Assembly: GCF_001305515.1 (NCBI RefSeq)
Contig: NZ_LJYW01000001.1
Coordinates: 344,226-408,225 of the forward strand
DNA length: 64,000 bases
Source of the DNA: Prosthecodimorpha hirschii
GTDB taxonomy: Bacteria; Pseudomonadota; Alphaproteobacteria; Rhizobiales; Ancalomicrobiaceae
Direction of reading: 5' to 3'
Translations under genes and position numbers: made by a program
Notes under the pieces: generated by a model
The model's input: only the letters and a program-made list of their open reading frames with translations
The model's database searches: none
Told to the model about the DNA's origin: nothing
Shown: piece by piece, positions 56,148 to 64,000 of the stretch
How the letters are laid out: each line of letters begins with the position of its first letter
Numbering within the stretch: the stretch's first letter is position 1

Positions 56148-56480
56148 TTACTTCGCCTGGAACTTGGCAAAGGCGCCTTCGTAGGGCTTGTAGAGCTCCT
56201 TGGCGAGGTCGACATACATCTCGCCGACCTTGGTGAGCTCAGCGACATAGCCTTCGTAGGCGGACTTCACGTATTCGCTCTGCAGCTCGATCGCCTTGTC
56301 CAGAGTCTTGACGCCGAACAGCTTCTCGACCGTGGCCGTGCTCTGCTCGAAGGACTTCTTGGAATAGTCGGCGACTTCGACCGCGATGGCCTGCACGCCC
56401 TTGGAGATCACGCCGATCTGCTTCATGGCGTTGTCCATGTTCTCTTTCGAAGCCTTCTGGAATTCGTCGACGTTGACCAT
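56148..56480 (-). CDS. Phasin family protein
   Basis: A 110-residue amphipathic helical protein starting MVNVDEFQKASKENMDNAM. The Lys/Glu/Ala-rich coiled sequence (YSKKSFEQSTATVEKLFG, LDKAIELQSEYVKSAYEGY, YKPYEGAFAK) is that of phasin_2 proteins, which coat polyhydroxyalkanoate granules. No phaC or phaR is in the window. Clear promoter and operator-like sites (56532-56591) precede it. Confidence 0.88.
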   Translation of the reverse strand: MVNVDEFQKASKENMDNAMKQIGVISKGVQAIAVEVADYSKKSFEQSTATVEKLFGVKTLDKAIELQSEYVKSAYEGYVAELTKVGEMYVDLAKELYKPYEGAFAKFQAK

Positions 56481-56897
56481 GTTCGTTTCCCTTCTTCAGG
56501 ACCGCGGGCCATTCCTGCAGTCCGTTCTATGTTGCAGCGCACAATACGCAGCCGCCGGCCCAGGGTCAACAGGAATTTTTGCGTCGCAAAATGATTTCAT
56601 GTGCAACTAATACGGTTTACCCTTCTTCAACCGAGAGCACGGCATTCTAACGACCGTGGACGGTCCGCAACGCCCAGGACCGCTGGCGCCACCATCCGGC
56701 CCCGATCTCGGGTCAGACGATGGCTGCCGGTGAGACCGACCCGGACAACGAACCGGGACGTGGCGGGCTGGCCGTGTGGAGTGTGGGCGTCAGATCAGGC
56801 GTCCCGGCGTGAAGTCCGACCGGATCAGGAATATCCGGCCGCTGCAACCGGGGACGGGAAAGTGCATCACAATCGTCTGTTCGGGCGGGGCCGCCTC
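56481..56897. other. Divergent intergenic region (phasin / DacA-type PBP)
   Basis: 417 bp. The left third holds the phasin promoter. The middle and right are GC-rich open frame without clear coding content; the next ORF's usable start is at 56898. No obvious -35/-10 toward the PBP gene was fixed. Confidence 0.5.
56532..56591 (-). promoter_or_regulatory. Phasin promoter with two TGC/GCA operator-like sites
   Basis: On the minus strand, TTGACC (56564-56569) and TATTGT (56541-56546) with an exact 17-bp spacer. Two inverted motifs flank it: TTTTGCG-T-CGCAAAA at 56577-56591, just upstream of -35, and TTGC-AGC-GCAC at 56532-56542, over the -10/start region. PhaR repressors of related bacteria bind TGC-rich sites of the CTGC-spacer-GCAG type at phasin genes. 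Confidence 0.6.
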
Positions 56898-58562
56898 ATG
56901 GCGGCGATTCTCGCAACGGTGGTCTTTTGCGCGTCTGTCGTCGAGGCGGATGCCGCGCGCCGGCATCGGCGTGGAACGGCCGCGCCCGGCGGAAATGCCG
57001 CTGCGAAGTCGGAGTCCATGGGCGAGAGCGGCCGCTACGCCGCGTTTGTGGTCGACGGCAAGACCGGCAAGGTGCTGTTCTCCCGCAACGCCGATGCGCA
57101 GCGCTATCCCGCGTCCCTGACCAAGATGATGACGCTCTATGTCCTGTTCGAGGAACTGGAGCGCGGCCGCGTCAAGCTCGACACGCCCTTCGAGGTCTCG
57201 GCCTTCGCCTCCAACCAGGCCCCGTCGAAGCTGGGTCTGCGTCCGGGCGATACGATCGAGGTCGGCGACGCGATCCGGGCGCTGGTCACCAAGTCGGCCA
57301 ATGACGTTGCGGTGGTGATCGCCGAAAACCTGTCCGGCTCGCAGGATGCCTTCGCGGCGCGGATGACCCGGACCGCCCGCCGGATCGGCATGAGCGACAC
57401 GACCTTCCGCAACGCTTCCGGACTGCCCAATCCGGGCCAGATCACCACCGCCAAGGACATGGTGACGCTCGGCCTCGCGCTGCAGGACCGCTTCCCGGAC
57501 TACTACCGATTCTTCTCGACCCGTGCCTTCGCCTGGCGCGGCGGCGTGATCGGCAATCACAACCGGCTGCTCGGACGCGTCGAAGGCATCGACGGCATCA
57601 AGACCGGCTACACCCAGGCGTCCGGCTTCAACCTGGTCAGCTCGATCCGCCGCGACGGCCGGCACCTCGTCGCCGCCGTGATGGGCGGGCCGACCGGCCG
57701 TTCGCGCGACAACCACATGGCGCAGCTGCTGGAGACCTATCTGCCTTCGGCCAGCCGCGGGTCGAAGACCTTCGCGATCAACGATACCGGCCGCGACGAC
57801 GCGCCGGCCCCGACCCGCAAGGCCGGCGGCGACAAGGTTGCGTCGATCGACGGCACCGTCACCCGGACCGAGGAGCGCGCGCCGATCGAGCGCGGCGCCG
57901 CGGTCGCCATGGCCAAGGCGATCCTGCTGCCGGAGGCCGGGTCGCGGCCCGCCTATGAGCCGATCTCGATCCTGCCGCCCTCCGTCGGCACCCGTACCGC
58001 CGCAGCGAGCGTGTCCGCCTTCTCGATGCCGACGCTGACCGCCGCCGCCAGTCCCGCGCCGGCCCCCGCAGCGCCGGCGTCTTCGAGCACGGCCGTCCGC
58101 TCCGCCGGCCTGACCCCGCCCGGTGCCATCCCCGGCAGCACGGCGAGCGGCTATGCGGATCCGCGTCGCACCGTCGGCGAACGCGAGATCGACGCCATCG
58201 TGACGCGGTCGGTCGACCCTGCCGGCCGCAAGCCCGACCCGCGCCGCGCCGAGACGGCGAAGCCGGATGCGGGCGCGAAGCCGGACCCGGTCAAGAGCGA
58301 TGCCGCATCCGGCACCAAAGGCTGGATGGTGCAGATCGCGGCCGTCGACACGGAATCGGCCGCCAAGGCCCTGCTGACCAAGGCCCGCGGTCAGGTCGGC
58401 GGTGCCCTCTCCGGCAGCCATCCGGTGGCCGAGGCGGTTTCCAAGGGCAGTTCGACCTTCTATCGCGCGCGCTTCGCCGGCTTTGCCGACCAGGCCGCCG
58501 CCAATGCCGCCTGCGCCAGTCTGAAGCGCAGCAACTACGCCTGTCTTGCCTTGCGTCAATGA
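56898..58562 (+). CDS. D-alanyl-D-alanine carboxypeptidase (DacA-type PBP) with SPOR domain
   Basis: A 554-residue periplasmic enzyme. Signal peptide (AAILATVVFCASVVEADA). Serine peptidase S11 domain with SLTK (YPASLTKMM), SAND (TKSANDVAV) and KTG (GIKTGYTQ), which removes terminal D-Ala from pentapeptides. A ~180-residue Ala/Pro-rich linker follows. The C-terminal ~75 residues match SPOR (GWMVQIAAVDTESAAKA ... YRARFAGF), which binds denuded glycan at division sites. The ATG at 56898 is the first good start. Confidence 0.93.
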   Translation: MAAILATVVFCASVVEADAARRHRRGTAAPGGNAAAKSESMGESGRYAAFVVDGKTGKVLFSRNADAQRYPASLTKMMTLYVLFEELERGRVKLDTPFEVSAFASNQAPSKLGLRPGDTIEVGDAIRALVTKSANDVAVVIAENLSGSQDAFAARMTRTARRIGMSDTTFRNASGLPNPGQITTAKDMVTLGLALQDRFPDYYRFFSTRAFAWRGGVIGNHNRLLGRVEGIDGIKTGYTQASGFNLVSSIRRDGRHLVAAVMGGPTGRSRDNHMAQLLETYLPSASRGSKTFAINDTGRDDAPAPTRKAGGDKVASIDGTVTRTEERAPIERGAAVAMAKAILLPEAGSRPAYEPISILPPSVGTRTAAASVSAFSMPTLTAAASPAPAPAAPASSSTAVRSAGLTPPGAIPGSTASGYADPRRTVGEREIDAIVTRSVDPAGRKPDPRRAETAKPDAGAKPDPVKSDAASGTKGWMVQIAAVDTESAAKALLTKARGQVGGALSGSHPVAEAVSKGSSTFYRARFAGFADQAAANAACASLKRSNYACLALRQ

Positions 58563-58615
58563 GTGGGAGGCCGGGGTCCTGCCCCGGAGCCACCCGGTTT
58601 CCCCTTGTCGAGTGA

Positions 58616-59350
58616 TCAGTGATTGGAGCGCGTGCGATGCTTCCCGATGAGTCGGTCCTTGGCCTCGTTGATTTTCGCCGCCAGGAAAGTCGAGCCGCCG
58701 TGATCGGGATGAACCGCCTTCATGAGGCGCCGATGCGCGTCTCGGATTTCGGTCTCGCCAACTCCGGGCTCAAGGCCAAGAATCTTGTAAGCCTCCTGCT
58801 CTGTCATCGCGCCCGCAGCCGCCGCGCCGCCATGCCCCGATGCCGTGTCGCCGTTCAGGTCTTCACGCCAGAAGGGATCCCGGCGATCCAGATAAGCCTC
58901 TAGCAGAGCACGGCTTTCCGGATCGGACCGGAGGTCCCGCCAGAGGTGCCGGAGGTCGTCGGCCGTTAGCCCGGCCAGATCGCGGCCGGCAAAGGGGCCG
59001 GCCAGCACCCGGCCGCGCAGATCCCCCGAATCGTGATCGAGTTCCATGTCCAGGATGGCCGTGCGCACCGACGACCGGCGTCCCGCTTCGGCCGCGTCGT
59101 CGTCGGCCGCAGCCGAGCCGGTGCGCGCCTGAAGCAGCTTCGGCAACAGCAGGCCGAGCCCGAACACGACCAGCGGGATGGCGACCAGATAGCGTCCCGT
59201 CATCAGCAAAAATCCGGAAAAAATCAGCAGTGTCAGACCGATGACCTGCTTGAAGCCGCGTGCCAGCAAGGTCGGATTGGCGTTCGCGAAGCTCTTCGCC
59301 ATCAAGAGGAATGCGAGCAGGGCGGCGACGCCGAGGAAGATGGTGTTCAT
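58616..59350 (-). CDS. Membrane-anchored J-domain protein
   Basis: A 244-residue protein with two N-terminal hydrophobic segments (IFLGVAALLAFLLMA and LTLLIFSGFLL) and a cytosolic part ending in a C-terminal J domain (AYKILGLEPGVGETEIRDAH ... MKAVHPDHGGS, with HPD). It resembles the DjlA/TerB-like or membrane-bound DnaJ proteins of alphaproteobacteria, which recruit DnaK. It overlaps the VWA gene stop by 4 bp (ATGA). Confidence 0.88.
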   Translation of the reverse strand: MNTIFLGVAALLAFLLMAKSFANANPTLLARGFKQVIGLTLLIFSGFLLMTGRYLVAIPLVVFGLGLLLPKLLQARTGSAAADDDAAEAGRRSSVRTAILDMELDHDSGDLRGRVLAGPFAGRDLAGLTADDLRHLWRDLRSDPESRALLEAYLDRRDPFWREDLNGDTASGHGGAAAAGAMTEQEAYKILGLEPGVGETEIRDAHRRLMKAVHPDHGGSTFLAAKINEAKDRLIGKHRTRSNH

Positions 59351-60093
59351 GATGCTCCACGGTCCCGACCGAGCGAACCGACGAGCAGGCGCGCCCCCTC
59401 GCCGCCGCGCTCTGCGGCGCGCGCCAGTGCGGGATAGCCTCCGCTGGCATAGGCTGCAACGGCCCTGAGCAACGAGGCCAGCCGACCGGCCGACCCGGCG
59501 TCGAAGCGGCAATGCGCGCCGCCGGTCAGACGGGCGATCTCCGCGAAGGCTTTCGCAGCGGCCGGATCGTCGCCCTCCTGGAACATGAAGGCCTTGACGC
59601 CGAGCAGGGCCAGGTCCCCGGCCCGGCCGGCCAACTCGTCGATATCCTCCTCGGCGGCATCGCCGACATGGACCAGAGCGGCCAAAGGCGCCTCGCGCGC
59701 CGTCGCGGCGGCATGGCCGAGGACGCGGCCGATCTGCGTGAAACCGCTGCGGCATTCGATGCCGCTCATCAGGCGTTTCAGCGCCGCCGCGTCGCCGACG
59801 AAGCGGCTCGACCGGCATTCGCCGATGCCCCGGAAATAGACCAGACTGACCAGCAGCCCGCCCTGCCCGACCGCCTCGTCGAACATGCCGGCCTGGAGTT
59901 CGGCCGCGCGGTCCCAGGTCGGCTGGCGGCTCATGGTCGCGTCGAGCGAAAAGACCAGCCGCCCGGCGCCGGCCCGCGGTGCCAGGCGTGCGGCTTCGGC
60001 AAGAAAGTCTTCGACCGCATGCGCACCCCGCGCCGATCGCTCGAGGCTTTCGCCGGCCCGCATTGTCGGGCGTCCGTCGCGGTCGTCGACCAT
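59347..60093 (-). CDS. VWA-domain-like protein
   Basis: A 248-residue protein with a von Willebrand A-like fold: RLVFSLDATMSRQPTW starts the MIDAS region (D-A-T-x-S), followed by GLLVSLVYFRG and ALVHVGDAAEEDID. No signal peptide or membrane segment. It is coupled (ATGA) to the J-domain gene downstream, so the two likely work together, possibly as a small chaperone-linked complex. Function is not known. Confidence 0.8.
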   Translation of the reverse strand: MVDDRDGRPTMRAGESLERSARGAHAVEDFLAEAARLAPRAGAGRLVFSLDATMSRQPTWDRAAELQAGMFDEAVGQGGLLVSLVYFRGIGECRSSRFVGDAAALKRLMSGIECRSGFTQIGRVLGHAAATAREAPLAALVHVGDAAEEDIDELAGRAGDLALLGVKAFMFQEGDDPAAAKAFAEIARLTGGAHCRFDAGSAGRLASLLRAVAAYASGGYPALARAAERGGEGARLLVGSLGRDRGAS

Positions 60094-60578
60094 GCCTGAA
60101 TCTCTCCTCGCCGACGCCCGAACGCTCCGTGTCGCCGAAACGGCTCGGAGACGCGCCCTCTTTCAAAGTGGCATCGAGCCATGCCCCGGAAAAGCCCGAT
60201 CTCGGGATTTTCCTCCGCGGCGCCGGTTCGCGGTGCGGGAGGCCGGGCGCGGAGTGATCGGACTGCCGCCACGAAGGGGAGAAGGCCTGCACTGCCCGGG
60301 CCGTGTTCCGGGCGCGTGACGACCCGCCGCCGCGGTTGCGACGTCGGGCACGCTCCGTCCCCCAGGACTCCGCCTCCGGTCCATGCGACCATGGCGCGCG
60401 AAGCCCCGACCGGTCGACGGACCCTAGTGGTGCGATCGAGACGGATGGTACCCATCCGCCTCGGGAATCCGAACCGCTCACTCTTTGACCGCGTGGTCGA
60501 TTCAATCCGGCATTTGCGGGACGCAACTGGCAGATTTTGACCACCAGGATGACAAACAGAGACGCCTGAGGGAAACGC
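60094..60578. other. 485-bp divergent region between VWA and panC, no gene recognised
   Basis: GC-rich, with short hypothetical frames only. The last 100 bp contain an AT-richer stretch (CTTTGACCGCG, CAGATTTTGACC) with a TTGACC, but no good -10 at 17 bp, so panC's promoter is not fixed. Confidence 0.45.
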
Positions 60579-61463
60579 ATGGAGACGAATACCGCCGCCG
60601 CCCACGCCGCGACCGGGCCGGCCATCGTTCGCACCGTCGCCGAACTGCGCGCCCGCGTCACCGGTTGGCGGCGCACCGGCGACCGCATCGCGATGGTGCC
60701 GACCATGGGCGCCCTGCATGACGGGCATCTGTCCCTGGTCCGGATCGGCTTCGAACGGGCCGAGCGAGTGGTCGTCTCGATCTTCGTCAATCCGACCCAG
60801 TTCGCCCCGCACGAGGATTTCCAGAGCTATCCGCGCACCGAGGTGCGCGACATGGAGCTTCTGGAACTGCTCGGCACCGATCTGGTCTTCGCGCCCTCGG
60901 CCGCCGAGATGTATCCGCCGGGCTTCGCGACCCGGATCGAGACGGCCGGTCCGGCGCTCGGCCTGGAATCGGATACGCGGCCGCACTTCTTCGGCGGCGT
61001 GGCGACCGTGGTGTCCAAACTGCTGATCGCCGCCAATCCCGACCTCGCCATCTTCGGCGAGAAGGACTACCAGCAACTCGCCGTGGTGCGCCGCATGGCG
61101 CGCGATCTCGGGCTGCCGGTCGAGATTGTCGGCGCGCCGACGGTGCGCGAGCCGGACGGCCTCGCCATGTCGTCGCGCAACGCCTATTTGAGCCCTGAGG
61201 AACGCGATATCGCGCCGGTCCTGCACGACGTGCTGATGCAGACGGCGGCGGCCTTGCGCGGCGGCGTGACCCCGGACCAGGCCCTCGACGACGGGCGCCG
61301 CGCCATTCTGGCGGCCGGATTCCGGGCACTGGATTACCTGGATTTGCGCGATGCCCAGACCCTGGAACCCGTGCCCGACGGGTCCGCGTCCGGCCGGCCG
61401 CTGCGCCTGCTGGTGGCCGCCTGGCTCGGCCGGACCCGCCTGATCGACAATTGCGCCGTTTGA
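60579..61463 (+). CDS. panC: Pantothenate synthetase
   Basis: A 294-residue enzyme that joins pantoate and beta-alanine with ATP to give pantothenate (coenzyme A synthesis). Motifs: MVPTMGALHDGHLSLVR (HxGH-like), FVNPTQF, FGEKDYQQL and MSSRNAYLSPEER (KMSKS-like loop). Length is typical. panB is not adjacent. Its start ATG follows a GAGGGAAACGC leader. Confidence 0.96.
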   Translation: METNTAAAHAATGPAIVRTVAELRARVTGWRRTGDRIAMVPTMGALHDGHLSLVRIGFERAERVVVSIFVNPTQFAPHEDFQSYPRTEVRDMELLELLGTDLVFAPSAAEMYPPGFATRIETAGPALGLESDTRPHFFGGVATVVSKLLIAANPDLAIFGEKDYQQLAVVRRMARDLGLPVEIVGAPTVREPDGLAMSSRNAYLSPEERDIAPVLHDVLMQTAAALRGGVTPDQALDDGRRAILAAGFRALDYLDLRDAQTLEPVPDGSASGRPLRLLVAAWLGRTRLIDNCAV

Positions 61464-61509
61464 CGCCAGTCCCAAGACGGCTGGCCGCGCCGACGCGGCC
61501 GGTCTGCCG

Positions 61510-61884
61510 TCAGGGCTTCAGATTGCCGGAACGGCTGACCGCATCGACCCGGACATACCCGCCGACCCGGACCTCGGTCTCGCCGGTGCGGTAGACGGTG
61601 CGACCCTGGTCGTCCACCGAGGTGGTGGTCTCGGTCTTCGCCTTCGGCGTCTTGGCGGGAATGTCGAGCGCGGAGGGATTGGGCTTGCCGGCCGGCAACG
61701 GACGGGCCGTCGCGGTCACGGCCGGCTTCGCCGCGCTGCGGCAGGGATCTGCGGCGCCGGTGGCCGCGCTCGACGAGAAGGCCGGATTGTTGCGCGCGCC
61801 GACACATTCGGCGGCCGAGGCCGACGCGGTGGCGCCGAGGCTGGCCAGGACGGTGACGGTGATGAGCGCGAGCGTGCGAGCCAT
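61510..61884 (-). CDS. Small secreted hypothetical protein
   Basis: A 124-residue protein with a signal peptide (TLALITVTVLASLGATASASA). The mature part is Ala/Thr/Pro/Lys-rich; two Cys residues (AECVG and DPCRS) may pair. The C-terminus is GRTVYRTGETEVRVGGYVRV, a strand-rich segment. No family. Convergent with panC (46 bp). Confidence 0.7.
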   Translation of the reverse strand: MARTLALITVTVLASLGATASASAAECVGARNNPAFSSSAATGAADPCRSAAKPAVTATARPLPAGKPNPSALDIPAKTPKAKTETTTSVDDQGRTVYRTGETEVRVGGYVRVDAVSRSGNLKP

Positions 61885-62004
61885 GATCGAAGTCCGAAAA
61901 CCGGCCGCCGACCCGGCGACCCTGGAGACGCGATCCTAGCGCGGCGAACCGGCTTGAGGAAGTCGCACCGCGTCGCCCTGGTCAGCGGCCCGAAAGGGAC
62001 CCAC

Positions 62005-62436
62005 TCACAGCAGGCCCAGCACGGCCAGTTCCTTGACGAATTCCGGCGGCAGATCGCGGGCGCCGGCCGAGCGCAGATCCGCCGGCGCCTCCTTCGGATC
62101 GAGATAGCGCCAGCCCTGGAACGGCCGGAAGCGGCGGGGTTCGACCTGAACGAAGGCGCCGGTCAGCACGATGTCGCAATGCGGCACGCCATTCTCGTCG
62201 GTCACCTGGCGGAGGTCGACGATCGGTTCGCGCAGCATGATGCTGCCCTTGATCACCCAATAGAGCGAGCCGCCCTCCAGGATCTCGTCGCGGCGCTTCG
62301 GCATCTGGCGCGTGCGATGGATATGGACCGGCTCCTGGCCGAGCCGCCGCTTCTCGGCCAGCCGCTCGTCCACCCAGTCGGTGAGGTCGCGCACGCTGTC
62401 GCAACCGACGCAGAGCTTCAAGAGGTTGAGGGTCAT
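62005..62436 (-). CDS. DUF1489 family protein
   Basis: A 143-residue cytosolic protein with the DUF1489 start MTLNLLKLCVGCDSVRDL and core VHIHRTRQMPKRRDEIL, SLYWVIKGSIMLREPI and FRPFQGWRYL. The family is alphaproteobacterial. Its role is unknown; the Cys-x2-Cys at the N-terminus and conserved His/Arg suggest metal or nucleic-acid binding, which is inference. Confidence 0.88.
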   Translation of the reverse strand: MTLNLLKLCVGCDSVRDLTDWVDERLAEKRRLGQEPVHIHRTRQMPKRRDEILEGGSLYWVIKGSIMLREPIVDLRQVTDENGVPHCDIVLTGAFVQVEPRRFRPFQGWRYLDPKEAPADLRSAGARDLPPEFVKELAVLGLL

Positions 62437-62523
62437 GGGCCGACGAAACGCCGTCGGTCCGCCGCCGTCAACCGCACCCCCGGCACTTGTCCACCCGAAT
62501 TCGTTCCGCCGGCGGCGACGGGT

Positions 62524-63567
62524 TCAGCCGGGGATGCGCCAGCGTCGGGTCAGCCTTTCGCTCACCCGTTCGGGGCGGCCGTACCGGGCCAGGATGTCGG
62601 CGACGAGATCGTCGATGGCGGCCGATTCGGGCGCCGGGCCGTTCCATTCGTTCGAGCCGGCCGATGCTGCGCGCTCGCCGGCGAAAACCTCCGCGAAGGA
62701 GCGTCCCCAGAAACGACGCGCGAAGGCGTCGTCCGCGTCGGCGAAACGGGCCTCGATTCGGGCGGCGAGATCGGCAGCAAGGCCCGAGAAACGGCTGCGG
62801 TTCCATCCGGCGGCCTCGGCGGCGGTTTCCAGCGCTGCCCGCGCCGGGCCGTCGCAACGCCCGAGGCGCCGACGCCCCGATTGCGCGGCGAGCCGCCGGA
62901 ACGCCTCGATGGTCGCGGGTCCCGGCGTCACGTTGAGCCGCGGTGCGGGACCGGCATCGGGCGGCGCGGCGAGACCCGCCGCCGCGAGCAGGCGCGGACC
63001 GATGCCCCCGGAAAGCTCAGACGCCGTGAGAGGAATCGCCGCAAAGTCCATGTCCTTGCGATCGGACCATGGCTTGAACCGTCGTGGATACTCGAACCGT
63101 GGATGGCCTTCCATCCGCACCGAGAAGGGGCCGAAGCGCTCGGCCGTGAACAGGCGGCGGACATGCTGCGCATAGACCGCGTTGAGGTAGCCGGGCCGCG
63201 GGCGGACGACGGCCAGGGCGAGCGGTCGGAAGCCATGCCGTGCGGCAATGGCGGCGATCAGTCCGGGGACGTCGGCCGGCTCAGGGGCGCCCTCGAACTG
63301 CTCGGCGGACAGGATCACCGCATCGGCCGGCGTCCCGGCGAGCACGTGGCTGAGCCGCTCGATCTCCTTCTGCCGCGCGGCCTGGCCGAGCGTGCCTTCA
63401 AGCCCGAGTGCGAGCCGGCGATGGCCGGAATCCGCTTGCGCCAGAGCCGGATAGTCGATCCCCACGGCCGCCAGACGGGACCGTTCGCCAGCCAGCCACG
63501 CCTGCAGGCTGGTCGATGCCGCTTTCGGCGTCCCGATGTGGACGATCAATCGCCGCACCGCCGCCAT
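62524..63567 (-). CDS. Sulfotransferase-like protein
   Basis: A 347-residue protein starting RLIVHIGTPKAASTSLQAWL, the 5'-phosphosulfate-binding loop of PAPS-dependent sulfotransferases (GTPKAASTS). The rest has few recognisable motifs. It may sulfate an exopolysaccharide or other acceptor. The ATG at 63567 gives MAAVRRLIVH. No neighbours of the same pathway (cysC/cysH) are seen. Confidence 0.6.
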   Translation of the reverse strand: MAAVRRLIVHIGTPKAASTSLQAWLAGERSRLAAVGIDYPALAQADSGHRRLALGLEGTLGQAARQKEIERLSHVLAGTPADAVILSAEQFEGAPEPADVPGLIAAIAARHGFRPLALAVVRPRPGYLNAVYAQHVRRLFTAERFGPFSVRMEGHPRFEYPRRFKPWSDRKDMDFAAIPLTASELSGGIGPRLLAAAGLAAPPDAGPAPRLNVTPGPATIEAFRRLAAQSGRRRLGRCDGPARAALETAAEAAGWNRSRFSGLAADLAARIEARFADADDAFARRFWGRSFAEVFAGERAASAGSNEWNGPAPESAAIDDLVADILARYGRPERVSERLTRRWRIPG

Positions 63568-64000
63568 CCTTTCGACGCCCCGGCGCCGCCTCGATGAACC
63601 CCAGCCAACATCTTGATTCCGTGTGCATTCATTTTGGCGGGACGATACTTGTCCCCATCCCGCGAACCCTCACCGAGGTCAAGGTCGTGACGAAGCGCCA
63701 GTCCCCGGCGCTCCTGTCGCCCCAAGCGACGGCAGCGCCGCCTGCGCGAAGCCCATCCCCGCCCCACCTGCCCCGCGTCCGAACCGGCGGTGCCCGCTGC
63801 ACGGCAACGTCGAACCGCGAACCGCCCGATCCATAACACGCCTTCGAAGCCTCGGCTCGCTCTCGGCAGCGGGCCGAACCGGACCGCCCCGGCGGCTCCG
63901 CAGAGTCCGTTGCGTCCGGACAGCTCGTCCGGAGGCAACCCGCTACGGCCCGCACGATCCCGTGCGGCCGAACCCGTCCCCGAATCGAGGACACCATGCG
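63568..64000. other. Right-edge intergenic region; possible start of a plus-strand gene
   Basis: 433 bp. Only short frames without family content. AT-richer at ~63600-63660. An ATG at 63996 preceded by GAGG at the right distance may start a gene that continues beyond the window. Confidence 0.4.

Noticed and set aside
56790-58559. 589-codon minus-strand frame over the DacA-type gene
   Set aside because: Shadow of the real plus-strand gene with SLTK, SAND and KTG motifs.
63629-63997. 122-codon minus-strand frame at the right edge
   Set aside because: Gly/Arg/Ser-rich, no family, overlapping an equally unlikely frame on the same strand; probably not coding.

Overview
The window is a GC-rich bacterial chromosome segment that reads as an alphaproteobacterium, most likely of the Hyphomicrobiales (Rhizobiales). 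The evidence is a PleD/DivK cell-cycle pair beside a DUF3572 gene, EipB (DUF1849), DUF1489, a phasin, a DnaA regulator of the HdaA type beside ppk/ppx, the amiC-mrcA-prfB neighbourhood, ClpS-ClpA, and a DinB with an N-terminal zinc ribbon. Genes are dense and most are chromosomal housekeeping genes. No tRNA, rRNA, CRISPR array, transposase or integrase was seen.

Layout. 0-4 kb: the end of an exopolysaccharide-type locus (CelD/BcsL-like acetyltransferase, Wzz-like chain-length protein), then small proteins. 4-10 kb: pleD, divK, DUF3572, a HAD protein, an unrecognised 300-residue protein, dinB, and a lysine 2,3-aminomutase/EpmB-like radical SAM enzyme. 10-16.7 kb, minus strand: a compact operon of CDP-alcohol phosphatidyltransferase, AI-2E-type permease, hdaA, ppk and ppx, followed by the radical SAM gene. 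17-31 kb: prfB with an intact programmed +1 frameshift, a secreted alpha/beta hydrolase, a polytopic GT-C-like protein, mrcA (PBP1A), amiC, two secreted paralogues of unknown function and a secreted M15-type peptidase. 31-34.6 kb: a three-gene cluster (HAD-UbiA fusion, DprE1-like oxidase, DprE2-like reductase) that matches decaprenylphosphoryl-arabinose synthesis. 34.7-40.4 kb: aspS and rnd on either side of a desaturase-like gene and a small AT-rich islet. 40-48 kb: envelope and metabolic genes, three tandem terminators, and an RNA ligase/HD-Pnk pair. 48-51 kb: two consecutive azlCD pairs. 51-64 kb: ddlA, clpA/clpS, a phasin with a good promoter, a DacA-type PBP with SPOR domain, a J-protein/VWA pair, panC, and small or edge genes.

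Main points of interest. (1) A ~1.28 kb islet lies between two 98-bp direct repeats that duplicate the 3' end of the desaturase gene. It holds a ParD antitoxin, a 14-codon ParE remnant, a SUKH-type immunity gene and an overlapping small ORF with an HNH-like motif. (2) An RNA ligase gene overlaps an HD-phosphoesterase/polynucleotide-kinase gene, a complete healing-and-sealing module. (3) The arabinose-lipid donor cluster, possibly served by the GT-C protein. (4) A pair of large secreted paralogues of no recognised family. (5) The phasin promoter with two TGC/GCA operators. (6) The triple terminator array and the prfB recoding site. Peptidoglycan enzymes (mrcA, amiC, DacA-type, M15, ddlA) and envelope proteins (EipB, Wzz, DPA cluster) are over-represented, so much of the window concerns cell-surface construction.
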